Shown: positions 43,189 through 54,479, counted from the first letter of the stretch. The stretch is DNA of 64,000 bases from Pleurotus djamor (GCA_029747585.1 JAPEVF010000094.1:50481-114480), one strand, 5' to 3'. The notes: a model not told the origin generated them from the sequence alone. Numbers and translations are program-made.

Positions 43189-45279
43189 GTCTGCTGATTA
43201 CCCGCTGGGTCGATACTGAGGAATGGAGTTGGTTGTTTTGCCTTAGAAAGGCTGTGGTCGCGAGGCGGGGGGCGGGTGGGAGGGGGAGGAGGACAAGAAT
43301 CACCAGTATTCGGGAAAGTGTGGAAACATATACGAATCCATGCGGACACACCCAGACCGAATTTTCACGGAGTAACGTTCTAGTTGAGGCACGGCGTCAG
43401 AATGATCGACGGTAAGTTATCAACAGAATATGAAACGCACCAACTTGACATCTGAGTCTCCCCTGACCATGCGGAAAGGTTCAGGGCACTCAAGCGCTAA
43501 GAGGCGCTAAAGCTACGCCGCCTCCGATTATTGTCCTGAAACCCTTGAAAACGCTAAAACTTGCCTAAAACACCCAAAGATGGAAGGAGATCGGTAACGT
43601 CGATGAAAATGTCAATGTCATGTTGCCATGCTGCCATGTCGAGACTTCAAGTAACCGATGCAGATGAGGTCTGAGGTGAGTGGACATCGCAAGCGGTTTG
43701 AACAATGGGGCTAGCACCCGGGATTGATGCGTATAAGAATGCGGGTTTGGAGGAGGCCTGGCAATGGTGATTTTTGCGNTTTTTTTCCTGCGTTCCATCG
43801 TTGTTCATCACCGTCGGCCAGAGCGCACAAGGACCTTCATTCCGAGAGCCCCTCCTCCACGTGAACGACAATGAATACGGTTGCCGGTGGCAGTCTGTGG
43901 CTGTCTGACGGTGACAGAATCTCTGAAATTTTGACACCTTCATCAAATTGATCTTGGAGAGTGGTAAGCACTCACTCAGTTGGTCTACAATCGCGTCCAA
44001 GTCCCTTGTCGCATCATTTCTTGGTTATGAATCAGACCCGCGGTTGCTTGGTTCCCCTTGATCAGTCTGCGAGTCGGTGGTATTTCGGAACCAGGCAGAG
44101 GAACAGTCAGCCGTGATATGATAAGGATGGGCATTCGTGGCGAGGCCGAGGGACTGACGGACTTAAGATCCTAATACTTGCCTGGAGCGAGCGGTGGCGA
44201 TGCTGTTTCTAATAGTTCATTTTTTCCGAGGATCGACTATCATCCTCTCGTCATAGAGGTTGGTTTCCAGCCTAATTTTTTCCCTATGTACCGAGTTTTG
44301 CCACATGTCGGCGACGTTCACGGTGAGTTCCTTTCTGCCACTGCATCTTTTGGTATATTCTTATTCTTCTTACAGTATGCGTCACGTTGATGTCCGTAAT
44401 GCAAGGTCAAGAAAATAGTATTCGTATACCGAGTCGCCTCCCTCTTATGACGATCTGTGCTGCCTCCCCAAGTTGAGATTCAAAAATTGTACAATTGTTC
44501 TGAACGAAACAAGGCCTCGTTACCACACACTCCCCGCGCTTTACGAATGCACTTAGGCCATCGTATCCTCAGACGGTCCCTGAAAAATAGAATGCAAACG
44601 CTTCATAACGGCATCCTCAGGGCGTTTATGCCATCTGTGTTGTTCGATCACGCAGTTGTCGTAAATTCCATGCGGTCACCACATCGACAGGTATTATTCC
44701 CTCCTTATTGGTCGTTTCTGCCTCTCTTATGGTTGATTATAGGTTATTCGTTACCCTCTTCAAGTAAACGAGAGCATCATTCTCATCCCCTCTCTTGCTT
44801 TATTGCGTCTGAGAGGGAGGACGCCACCACTGGACTGCCAACACTTGAGAGGCGTCACCAATAGACTTTGCCCACAGCATGCCAACCGTTCCAAATGACT
44901 CGGTCCACCACCCGGCAGTGGCTAGACTGGTCGGACCCGAACANTTTTTATCTACGCGTGCTCGTTGCACCTAGGAGCGCTATTCGCACCTCCGTACATC
45001 TTGAGGCTAAGTACTTTCAACGCCCCGAACGGCGCTAGTGGCTAGCGAACGCTTCATCGCACCTACCACCCATGATATCTTTCAACGTATCGGCATGAAA
45101 CGAATAAAGACTCAGTCGCTCAGCTGTATAAAAGCAAAAGAAATTGCTTCGTTTCGTTTTCAAGCAGCGTTTGGACACTCTCAAGTCACACGAGCATCTC
45201 AAGTGCGAGCTTTCCCACTTCCCTGCCTTTTAATCGCCATATAAGTGATTGTTATCTCATCTACTCAATAGGGATCAAC
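43189..45279. other. Gene-poor 2.1 kb interval
   Basis: Contains two N positions (43779, 44944), each beside a T-run. Open frames on both strands (for example 43647-44000 and 44457-44864) lack domains, signal peptides or splice support. The last 250 bases contain CTGTATAAAAGC near 45124, a plausible core promoter for the small secreted-protein candidate that follows. Confidence 0.5.
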
Positions 45280-45526
45280 ATGTACATGCACATCGCCAAC
45301 ATCTTCGTCGTCGCCATGGTCATTATCGGCGCTGTTGCCTCCCCCAACCCAGANCCCCCAACCTGTCGATGATGAATCAGGTTCGTCGTTCACTCCTCTT
45401 ACACGCCGGCACGGACCTGGCTCATATTTTCGCGGCCCTTCTAGACATCCCTCGTGCAGCACTCTGCTCCCTGGTTGGAGGGTGTTGATCAGTTTGAACG
45501 GTGCGATCTACTCGCAGGCCGTGTGA
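45280..45526 (+). CDS. Candidate small secreted protein, about 81 residues
   Basis: ATG 45280 opens a signal-peptide-like start: MYMHIANIFVVAMVIIGAVA, then SPNPD. The N at 45354 sits beside a C-run. Ignoring it joins the leader to DPQPVDDESGSSFTPLTRRH and a tail ending NGAIYSQAV at 45526; keeping it gives a stop after CR. A TATA-like TATAAAA lies about 155 bases upstream. No domain; the mature part has a single cysteine (SCSTLL). Small secreted proteins are frequent in plant-associated or wood-decay basidiomycetes, but secretion here is only a prediction. A possible intron starting gttcgt after DESG was not needed. Confidence 0.45.
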
Positions 45527-47169
45527 GGGGGTAGTTTGTCGATGTCCACGCGATCTGTGTTCGCTAGCCTCCATGACACAAATGAGAACTGACTCTTGGC
45601 TGAGAATCACGCGACGTGGGATATTACTGCCGTCAGTGAAGTGGGAAAGGATCCAAATGTTATTATACAAAATATGCGACAGACAGATCAAGGGGTAAGA
45701 GAAGAAGATAAAGAGAACACGGCTGGACCAGAATCTACGGTATCGGTGCACCAATTGCGAGGGCTGCCCTTAATATACCTTCCAAGACTGGCCCCTCCGT
45801 TTCAGACATACGTAGGCCTCCTGGTAACACCGACGTCCCCAGCAGTTCTCCTTGCCCATCGGCTTATACCAGCGATTCCAACCATCCCAGCCACCGAAGC
45901 TCAAGGGATGAAGTCTACTGATAGGCCTATGTGGACAAGGAAAACTGACAGAACCGCGGGTTCCAGATCGACGAACGTGTTTGTTTGTTAGTCTGAAAAC
46001 GAGATATCAGCATAGGGGGAAGAGAGGAAACCGCGCACCGTGTTTGATACGCGGCCTTTGAGTTGACCGCTGACTTGAATGCTAGGAGAGAATACATCGA
46101 CACTTAGGTGATTGTCTACGGGAGAGGAAGATGACTTAATTGGAACTGATGTTGAAGATGTGGATGTGGAAAGAAAGGAGAGGATACACTCGCATTTATA
46201 GACTTTGAGGCGGGAAAACAAGAACCAACATGGCCAGTCCTGGGGTTTACTGGCACCGCCACAAGACGCGTCGCGACGCGCCTCATCAGTCCAAGTCTCA
46301 CGTGGTCGCGTCAAGTACACGCGGGCTGTAGGTTGGCTCAAGGTTTTCCTCCAGGAAATGGTGTCGCTACGTAGCGAGACGAGCGAAGCAGCATGGAAGA
46401 GTGCGAGGCGGGCAGCTCAGGGCGAGTTCTGTATTGGTTCTGTAGATCACAGTCCCACATAGAAAACGGAGGCAATTCAGGTGCCTATTAGTTCCTACAT
46501 GTGCTTTTATCGACAGCATAGTTGGTGCACAAACTTCCAGAGTGCGTGGAGCCTGAATCGGACGAGTAAGAGCTGAACATGGCGGAAGGGAGGCGCGCTG
46601 AATCTTCAAGCGCCGGGCGCCGATAATAGCGCTCGCTCTCTTCCAGTGTACCACCACTTTCGCCTGCAAATCAAGAACGTTGTGGTGTCCTAAACTCTGG
46701 CTGGCAAATGCGCTTGATCAAATTACACAGCCTGCCCTTAGCAAATCGTCACCCCAAGCGTCGGAAAAGATTTCCTCGTAGGCTGGTTGCAGGCCTACGA
46801 TCCCTTGAAATTCGCGCAAATGTTGGTTCCCCTTCCTTGTAATAGAAACAGAGTACTCATTCGTCACTATCCTTCTCCATAGGCTTGCCTAATGCTTCCC
46901 GAACGCGATTTCACACTCCTACAAGGATCCGAATAGACTTCTAGCGAGCCTGCTAAAATCCGTGCCGTCTCACTCGAATTCTGCTCGCTTGCGGCGCACT
47001 TCTGGACCGGACTAGGCATAAAACGTCATATATAGCATGCCTTGCTCACTTTCGGATGCGGTCTGCCCACTGTCCTTCTGCCTTCTACGGCCTATCATAC
47101 CCCCAGGTCCGTACCCCATGGACAAGTGTTGTTGTGACTCAAATGCACCTCCAGCAGTCAGAGCTACAC
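45527..47169. other. Gene-poor 1.6 kb interval
   Basis: Overlapping short frames on both strands (45596-45991 plus, 45988-46341 minus, 46367-46669 minus) are mutually exclusive and have no recognisable content. Nothing is called. Confidence 0.5.
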
Positions 47170-47423
47170 ATGCATTGTGTTTCATTCCTCCTCGCCGCAA
47201 GCTTATTCTTGTTCAATGGATATCTGACTTTCGCCACCCCGATTCACTCGACAACCGACACTATGGCCCCATATATAGACAGAGTACCCCGAATATTTGG
47301 TTACCCTCCTCGCGCAATTGGTGAGTTTGCCCTTTTCCTAAGGCCCTCCTGCGCTGAACTACCGCAGAAGCAGAAAGTGCTAGTACCAAAGACACCGTCT
47401 CTCCTCCTCATCATCAATTCTGA
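47170..47423 (+). CDS. Candidate small secreted protein, 68 residues, one intron
   Basis: ATG 47170 starts a classical signal peptide, MHCVSFLLAASLFLFNGYLT, with likely cleavage after FA in TFATP. The mature part reads HSTTDTMAPYIDRVPRIFGY, PPRAI, then after a 47-base intron (47321-47367, gtgagt...cgcag) EAESASTKDTVSPPHHQF and a stop at 47421-47423. The mature region has no cysteine. A TATATAG sequence lies near 47030. No homolog is recognised and the C-terminus is not a CaaX box, so a pheromone precursor is unlikely. The splice junction and leader together make a real gene plausible. Confidence 0.5.
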
Positions 47424-47614
47424 GGTCCGCAAAGCCGCTGTGATTTTTTGCTCTCCGATAAAGTTGTATTGGGTATCTCCTTGAGCAGATACAATCGTAT
47501 CGATGGCATCTAGATTGAACCCAGTTATTCTTGTACCTAACAAGCGCCAGAGTTAAGCATCTTCCTCTCCCAACCCAGTCGCCACTCGGTCACCATTGGG
47601 TAAGCACTCACAGT

Positions 47615-49228
47615 ATGACTTCCCTTTCCGACTTCCTGGACGCGTCTCCAACAATCGACGAAGTGGATCAAAGAATCCAGTCCCTCCAAGAGGAAATACG
47701 CAAACTTCGGTACTATCGCAACAATCACCACACGATTGTCTCGAGGTTGCCTATGGAGACGTTGGCCAACATATTCACGACACTGGCCATCTCGGAGTTT
47801 TCTCCGCCACAAGAGTATCTGCGAAAGATACTGAAGCCACATCATCTCTGGTTTTCCATCACCCATGTTTGCAAGCTTTGGCGCGATATCGCTATCGCCA
47901 ACCAACGCATGTGGTCCATCGTGTACACTAACATGCGCAAGGAACTCACGCGACTCTTCGTTGAGCGCTCGGGATCACTGCCCTTGTATGTTTCTACCCA
48001 CTCGGGCTCAAGCATAGACAGACACAATGACGCCACGGTCAAATACCTTCTCGCCAATTCAACTCGCATCTGGAGGCTTGAGCTCTGGCATTGTCACCCA
48101 CGATTGGTGGATGACCTCTCCAATCTAAACACACCCATCTTGAAAGAGATGTCACTGACAGTCAATGACACCCGGCACCCAATGTCGACAGTGTCATTCC
48201 AACCGCCCGTTCTGGAAGTCCCTCCCCTTCGGTACCTTTCTGTACGAAATACACTCCTCGATCTTGACTCGCCGTTCATTCACCAACTCCGAACGCTCAA
48301 ATTGGACTATACCACTTCGTCCGGGCCCAATAAATCTCCCCGGGAGATACTCACTATCCTAGGCCGCCTCAAGCACTTAAAGCACCTGGAATTGAGTGGT
48401 GTTATCGTCGGATCAGCCAACGATCTAGGAGATATTATTGTGGACATGCCTGATTTGCACACTCTAGAGCTTACCGTCAACGATCCAATCACTCTCGGGA
48501 TACTCAGCCACCTTTCCCTTCCCTCCATGCGATCGCTCCTCCTGTCGATTGAGATCGTGACCAACACAGAGGCGCTATCGCCCGTCCTTGCGACTTTTCA
48601 CGGGATGCTTCCACAATCCACATCACCTCGTGCTCAAGTTGATATAAATGTCAAGTCTTCCAAGTTTGATAGCTCCTTGAGCATTTGGCTGGGTGAGGAA
48701 GAGGAGGAAGAGGAACCCCCGTTCCAGATAACGATCTCAGAGCACGCAGATTATTCAGTCAGTCTCGCCCTTTTCACCCACCTCCCGGATCACATCATTC
48801 CCGTCCTCGGTCTGTTTACCAAATCCTCAAGACGCCTTTTGGCTAGAGATGAAAACGCTGCTCTTCGGCAGTTCTTCCTTGCCCTCCCGAGTATCGAGGA
48901 ACTACACACTCACAACTTCCAGGATATGGCCACCATCTTGTCCAGTACGCCCACGGTGCAGGATGGAGATGGTCAAGGCGCGCTCCCAACGTTTCCCTTA
49001 CCCCATCTCAAGCGGATCATGGTCGAGGACAATTCTAAGTACATGTCCCATAGAGGCAGCCAACCCCTCAAGGATCTTGAACGTTACCTCGAGGCTCGCA
49101 AGCTCATCTCTGCGGGAATAGAAACATTCACCGTCAAGTGCCATCCCAATGACTATAACTTCTCTGGAGAGGATGGGGAACCTTTCCTAAAGTACGTTGA
49201 TAGAGTGGAGGTCCGTCACTTTGATTGA
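47615..49228 (+). CDS. F-box-like protein, intact, about 537 residues
   Basis: The start is the ATG at 47615 (MTSLSDFLDASPTIDEVDQR); in-frame upstream codons begin with TTG and are not family-like. F-box-like region at about residues 40-100 (TIVSRLPMETLANIFTTLAI, VCKLWRDIAIANQRMWSIVY), then leucine-rich strands (VPPLRYLSVRNTLLDLDSPF, HLKHLELSGVIVGSANDLGD, LPSMRSLLLSIEIV). An acidic loop GEEEEEEEP lies at about residue 365. The end is RKLISAGIETFTVKCHPNDY, then YVDRVEVRHFD. It stands between the two subfamilies: overall like the first, but with the longer F-box region (SEFSPPQEYLRKILKPHHLW) and the AGIETF end of the second. Confidence 0.92.
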   Translation: MTSLSDFLDASPTIDEVDQRIQSLQEEIRKLRYYRNNHHTIVSRLPMETLANIFTTLAISEFSPPQEYLRKILKPHHLWFSITHVCKLWRDIAIANQRMWSIVYTNMRKELTRLFVERSGSLPLYVSTHSGSSIDRHNDATVKYLLANSTRIWRLELWHCHPRLVDDLSNLNTPILKEMSLTVNDTRHPMSTVSFQPPVLEVPPLRYLSVRNTLLDLDSPFIHQLRTLKLDYTTSSGPNKSPREILTILGRLKHLKHLELSGVIVGSANDLGDIIVDMPDLHTLELTVNDPITLGILSHLSLPSMRSLLLSIEIVTNTEALSPVLATFHGMLPQSTSPRAQVDINVKSSKFDSSLSIWLGEEEEEEEPPFQITISEHADYSVSLALFTHLPDHIIPVLGLFTKSSRRLLARDENAALRQFFLALPSIEELHTHNFQDMATILSSTPTVQDGDGQGALPTFPLPHLKRIMVEDNSKYMSHRGSQPLKDLERYLEARKLISAGIETFTVKCHPNDYNFSGEDGEPFLKYVDRVEVRHFD

Positions 49229-49348
49229 GACTCCAGTCTTCTTCCAAATTGTAAAATTAGTCCGTTACTGTATTTTTATATCCGTTCCTGCAAATTGAGT
49301 TGGACGAGGTGTCCAATCGCCGAGACGCCCGTGCCAATCAGCCTAAGC

Positions 49349-51780
49349 ATGACCGTCACCATCCCTCCCCTTCCTTTGTACCCATCGCTTCGAGCCAGGC
49401 AAACATTGTCCCCATCGGCGCTCGCGGGCCTAAATAAATCCATTGCGACTACTCTCACCCATGTCCTAGGCTTGCCACCAAATAAGAGGGATGCACCATC
49501 AATCCATCGTTTCATCGAGACGTACGCATCGGATGCAGCATCTCAAGAGCTCCAGTCCCTGATATGGGATACCCCATCTACGAATTCAAAGAAGAGTCTG
49601 TCTTTGGATGAGAAGACCATCCATGGAAGTGTGCTGTTGTTGGCGGAAAAGATGGTTTCTGGTGCGGTTTCTGGCTCTGGTTCTGGTCCGGGCTTAGGTC
49701 TGCAAACGCTGGTCGACCTTTCGGTGGTTTATTCGAAGAAATATAGCTCGAGGATGAAGATGATTTTCTCTAGTGCAGTAAAGATGTCCCCGTCGATCAT
49801 GGCCAATGTTGACCAGGAGTTGGTACCGGCGTTGACTCAACTTCTCGTCCCAGACGCAACCGGTCCTTCTGCCCAAGATGGAAACGCATCGCAAGGAATT
49901 TACGATGTTAGGAAAGTAGCGTATATCATCAAGTCTATTATATACGCTTCCCCGACTGAAGTTATTCGCTGCTTCGGGCATAACAAGACTTTTGTGTTGG
50001 CTCTTGCTCGCACCTATGATCGCGGTCTATCCGATGTCGCTCGAACGTATGGAGGTTTCCAAAGCATCAGTTCCCAACTGAACCAGACGAGTGCTCAACC
50101 TCGAGATTTGGATGACTGGGAACGCCTATGGCTCGAAACGAAGGTTGACTTGCTGGATGTGTTCCATCGCATCATGGTCGTGTTCATCGACGACATCACC
50201 AACGCGAAAGGAATGTCCCTCGCCGTCGAATCAGAACGCGTTTTCAACATTATCTTTTCATTACTTGAATTGACACCACCCCCAACCTCCGCCACCTCTT
50301 CGTCGCCAGTTCCTTTTCTCAGCAACTCATTACTTGACGATTATAATGGCAATTACAACTTGTCTCGAACTCTTGGAGCTGCTCTTCGTCGTGCACAAGA
50401 GAGGGATACCCGCTTGGATATCTTGGAGTCTTCGTTGAAGACGGTGGAAGGTCATCGTGATGCAGGTGCCCTGAAGTTACTCCTCAGGTCGTCAGGCATC
50501 ACTCATCTTCAACAGTCACGTCTTGCTATACCTCAGCCGCAGCCGCAGCCAGCCAACGTCAACAAAGGGAAAGGCAAAGCCCCTCCTCAAGCCCCTCCAG
50601 ATCCAATCCTAATATCAAAGGTCTCTCAAATACAAGACATGTTGCCACACCTTCCCGAAACGTATATTCAAGCTCTCCTTCTTGGTCCGTACTCTGGAGA
50701 CGTTGAACGTACTATCGACGCGCTTTTGAGTGGATCCGCACCTTCAGAAGAAGAAATAACGGAGTCTTCCGATGTACCGCCCATCCCAAATCCCCCAGCC
50801 ATTGATATTGGTACACGCGCGAACGTCTTCGATGATGAAGAGCTTGACATGAATCTACTGAGAAAGGGTAAACAAGCGTATGTTTTTTTCTCTCTGTCCT
50901 CTTGAGTTTTCTTTGTTGTCCTCAACCCTGCCGCTTCCTACAGAGAAACCGATGTCTTGAATGACCGTAGTGCTATGGACGATCAGATGAAGGCTGATAT
51001 CCTTCGGCGCGTCGAGGCACTTGCATTAGAAGATGAAGAGGAGGAAGATGATTCGCTGCCAAATAAAGGCATGACTCTCGCGTATGAAGAGGAGTTGGAA
51101 GATCTCGATACGGTTCGTGTGGGCATGGATGGGGAAGCGGAATCAGATACAAACGACGATGACGGCGGTGAAGAAGGCGCGGGGGCGCCTTCTACTCGGC
51201 CCACAAATCCTGAAACTATCTTAGAGTTGGCGTATATCAAGGACCCGAAGCTGTTTGAGAGGGATTCAGCCACGAGGAGAAGCAAGGAGAGAGCTAACCT
51301 CAAGGCGCAAACGGGTGAGCTCCATCCCTCCAGGTACAAATGAACCAAATGATGAACCAATGCATTTCTAGGTTGGGACGACAATCAAATTGAGGGCTGG
51401 AGAATTATGTTGGAACGAAATGTAAGTTCCCGTCCTCCCTATCTTAATGGCGGTTGATTACAATGATTCCCCCGTTCTTTTCAGCCTAAGAAAGATAGAA
51501 TTCTCATGAAACACGAATTCTCCGGGAACAGAGCGGAACCTGTCGTTCCGGGGCCTTCTCAAGGTCAGGCCTCTGGCTCTGGTGGTGATCAAGGAGGCCA
51601 TAGAGGTNGGGAGAGGTGGGAGAGGTAGAGGCGGGAGAGGAGGAAGAGGTGGAANGAGGTGGTNGGGGAGGAGAGTCCGGAGACCGTGCGTGGAAGGACA
51701 AGCATAAGGCTAGCCATGCCAACCACAACCGGAAGCGAGGCCATGATAAGAAGATGGCTCGAGGAGGAGGCCCCTCTTGA
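49349..51780 (+). CDS. CUE3: CUE-domain RQT-complex protein (Cue3/ASCC2)
   Basis: Start MTVTIPPLPLYPSLRARQTL (ATG 49349). The large helical N-terminal region typical of ASCC2 includes DLSVVYSKKYSSRMKMIFSS, DVRKVAYIIKSIIYASPTEV and WERLWLETKVDLLDVFHRIM. A CUE domain at about residues 420-465 reads LISKVSQIQDMLPHLPETYI and LLGPYSGDVERTIDALLSG, with the usual MLP motif. Then an acidic region (ALEDEEEEDDSLPNKGMTLA), the conserved YIKDPKLFERDSATRRSKER and WDDNQIEGWRIMLERNPKK, and an RGG-rich tail ending KKMARGGGPS. The family works with the Slh1/ASCC3 helicase to split collided ribosomes (RQC trigger, RQT). Three N positions (51608, 51655, 51664) lie in the RGG tail; ignoring all three gives a continuous RGG array. 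Confidence 0.93.
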
Positions 51781-52053
51781 TCTCGACTTTGCGGCATGTC
51801 AGTGACCTCTATCAGTCATTTGCCAGTAAATAGTAGATACTACCTCAACAAGAACGTAGCGCCATGAATTACCTTGACCAAGCTTGACCACGCTGTTTCG
51901 TAGTCGTCCTGGCTAGGGCACTGGAAACGAGGCTGATCAACCCCTGGCGAGATAGTCACGCAAAGATTTCAAGCTCAATTAGTGCCATCAGCCTTTGTGG
52001 TACCGCCGTCACACCAGCTTTCATTGAACCACCCCCCACATTACACCTCCACC

Positions 52054-53637
52054 ATGATCTCTCCCGCAGAATTCCTGAAAGGCTCACCAACCCTTAAAGA
52101 AGTGAAGCAAAAGATAAAATCTCTTCGAGAAGACATACGGGTATTGCAGCGCTACCGCAATGCGCGACACACCCTCGTTTCAAGACTACCGCCGGAGATA
52201 CTCTCCAAAATATTCGAGGAGATGGTCTTTGCTATTCCTAGGGTATTGCCTGGGGGTACTCCAAAGAAGCCACATCGCTACTGGCTGTCTGTGACTCAGG
52301 TTTGCCATCTCTGGCGAAAGATTGCAATCGATTCGCCACGATTATGGACTTTGGTCTATACCTATACGAATAAGGCTTTCGCGAAACTCTGCGTTGAGCG
52401 TTCTAAAGGTCTCCCGCTATATCTCGCAACCTATGCTGCAGGGACTCACAATGAGAAGACGATCGAGTACCTCCTGGGAGAACATGCTGCTCGGCTCTGG
52501 AGGCTGGAGCTGTGGAGTTGTCATTCATCTTGTGTGGATATGCTTGTCTTTTTAAATGCGCCCATCCTCAAAGAACTGATATTGACCGTTTGGCACAGTC
52601 AAGGCATGCTGCCTCGCAAGGTTTCGTTTCGACCATCTGGTCCCGGGGATATCCCTCCGCTTCGTTACATCTCTCTAACGGACTGCTCCCTCGATCTCGG
52701 CTCCTCTTTTCTGTCCCAGCTGCGGACACTCAAGATGTGTCACCGCGTAGCGTCAGACCCTTCAAATATCTCCCCTCGTGAGGTGCTCCTTGCGCTCAAG
52801 AACCTTTCTCATCTCGAGCTTTTGGAGCTGGACTCGGTCATCGATGGGGCGTCTGACGACTTCGGCCAGATTTTCGTTGAGCTGCCTCGTCTGCACACTC
52901 TTCTACTAGGCGTCACGAGACCGGCTCCTCTGGGAATGCTTGCAAACCTATCTCTTCCCTCCATTCGATCCATCCTCCTTTCCATCGCAATGGTGACCAG
53001 TACGGCCATGTTGGTACCAGTACTTGAGGCTTTCTATAGCAAAATCCCAAATCCCCGTTCACCTCATGCTCGGGTAGACGTAACCGCCAAGCTCCCGATG
53101 TCTACCAGCACTATGAACATCTGGCCAAGTCAGGATACAGAAGGGGACGCCCCATACAAAGTATCCATTGATAGCCATCCGGACTTCTCGACAAGTTCCG
53201 CCCTCTTCTCACTTTTCTCAAACCTCCCTCCTCCAATCCTTACCCTTTCCCTCGGTCAACAATACAAAACGGATGCAGGTGGTGACGCGCGGAAAGATCT
53301 GAAGGACTTCCTGCGTTCTTTGACCCCCGTAGAAGAGATTTACGCTCAAGATTTTGACGATTTGCGTGTCCTACTATCCGATACCCCCAAGCCAGCGGAC
53401 GCCAACACCCCGCTATCAGGTGGTCTCCCCGCGTTTTCGCTGCCATCCCTTAAGAATATCTTGCTCTATGATACAGAGACGTACATGCTTTCTAACAAAG
53501 GGAAAATGTTCAAAGAAGTTGTAAAGTACCTCAAGGGTCGACAGTCCATATCGGCTGGGATTGAAACGTTCCGCATTATATGCCGCCAGCATTGCTTGCC
53601 AATGCGAGAAGCCGAGCCGCTGCGAAAGCAAGTGTGA
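52054..53637 (+). CDS. F-box-like protein, second subfamily, C-terminus cut by a stop
   Basis: ATG 52054 (MISPAEFLKGSPTLKEVKQK). Nearly the same plan as 39329-40942: LREDIRVLQRYRNARHTLVS, RLPPEILSKIFEEMVFAIPR, VCHLWRKIAIDSPRLWTLVY, TNKAFAKLCVERSKGLPLYL, IPPLRYISLTDCSLDLGSSF, LPSIRSILLSIAMVTS, and KGRQSISAGIETFRIICRQH. The frame stops at 53635-53637 after LRKQV. The next codons read TLKIDYED and a stop, which lines up with TLEIENDD at the end of the paralog, so the TGA removes the last eight or nine residues. Otherwise undamaged. Likely still functional; role as for the other F-box-like genes. Confidence 0.92.
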   Translation: MISPAEFLKGSPTLKEVKQKIKSLREDIRVLQRYRNARHTLVSRLPPEILSKIFEEMVFAIPRVLPGGTPKKPHRYWLSVTQVCHLWRKIAIDSPRLWTLVYTYTNKAFAKLCVERSKGLPLYLATYAAGTHNEKTIEYLLGEHAARLWRLELWSCHSSCVDMLVFLNAPILKELILTVWHSQGMLPRKVSFRPSGPGDIPPLRYISLTDCSLDLGSSFLSQLRTLKMCHRVASDPSNISPREVLLALKNLSHLELLELDSVIDGASDDFGQIFVELPRLHTLLLGVTRPAPLGMLANLSLPSIRSILLSIAMVTSTAMLVPVLEAFYSKIPNPRSPHARVDVTAKLPMSTSTMNIWPSQDTEGDAPYKVSIDSHPDFSTSSALFSLFSNLPPPILTLSLGQQYKTDAGGDARKDLKDFLRSLTPVEEIYAQDFDDLRVLLSDTPKPADANTPLSGGLPAFSLPSLKNILLYDTETYMLSNKGKMFKEVVKYLKGRQSISAGIETFRIICRQHCLPMREAEPLRKQV

Positions 53638-54479
53638 ACACTGAAGATAGATTATGAAGATTAAATTTCGGGGCGCACAGGTTCCTAGCCTGTACTTGGA
53701 CTCGAACATGAATACATTCTTACGCCCTCGAAGGCCACATCTTCACTAGATGCAGATCGAATGTTAGAACTGATGTCGAGTGCTCGCCCCGCAACTTACC
53801 GAAATTGCTCGGACTATTATCTTTGCCTCCATCCTTAGGCTCCTGCTAATCAAAATGCATATGGACCTGAGTCAACCATCCTCGAAATCGCTTTCTGCCA
53901 CCTGCTTGGCTTGATGACATGATCATTGAACGTCTCCCCTCGTTGAATTTGGTTACTCAATGTCAAACACAGGCTTCTTTATTAGCCTTACCTCGTTGTG
54001 GATGCCTGTCACTAATTCCAGAACGATGTCAAGCCACGAACGTTTGGGTGCCGACTAAATACAACAACCTCCGAATCGATGTTTCCAAGCTTCTCTGTCC
54101 CTAAAACTAAACCCAAGGCTAGTAATACCGAACCGAACTTCAATGGTTAAGAGGGTCAGTCTCCAGTCCTTGTCATCCAGTTGCCAAAATAGAACGAGCT
54201 TCGCCGTTTTATGATGGTGTGCTTACAGGGCAGTCCTTGGATTATTCATGAGCAACCGTGAAGTTGTAAAATCGATCTCTTATAAGTGGGACTATGCGTC
54301 TTTGGTGAGATATAGATCCAACCATTCTGCATCCCTGAGATGACATGTTGATGTGTAACTACTTTAGCTAGGTTCCCTCTCACCAAGACAGATGAAATTG
54401 ATATGTCTGCCGGGTTGGGGCAGGCAGATGTATAAATGGCATACCCAAGTTTCAACTGCCAGTACATCGAATTGGATCA
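53638..54479. other. Intergenic, nothing supported
   Basis: 3' flank of the F-box-like gene (including the eight post-stop codons up to 53664) and the promoter of the oxidase-like gene. A 61-codon frame at 53919-54104 is unmatched. Confidence 0.5.

Noticed and set aside
47531..47614. Upstream extension of the F-box-like frame
   Set aside because: The apparent start is TTG; the family start MTSLSDFLDASP at 47615 is an ATG and aligns with paralogs. The same reasoning moves the starts at 35397 to 35385 and at 51982 to 52054.
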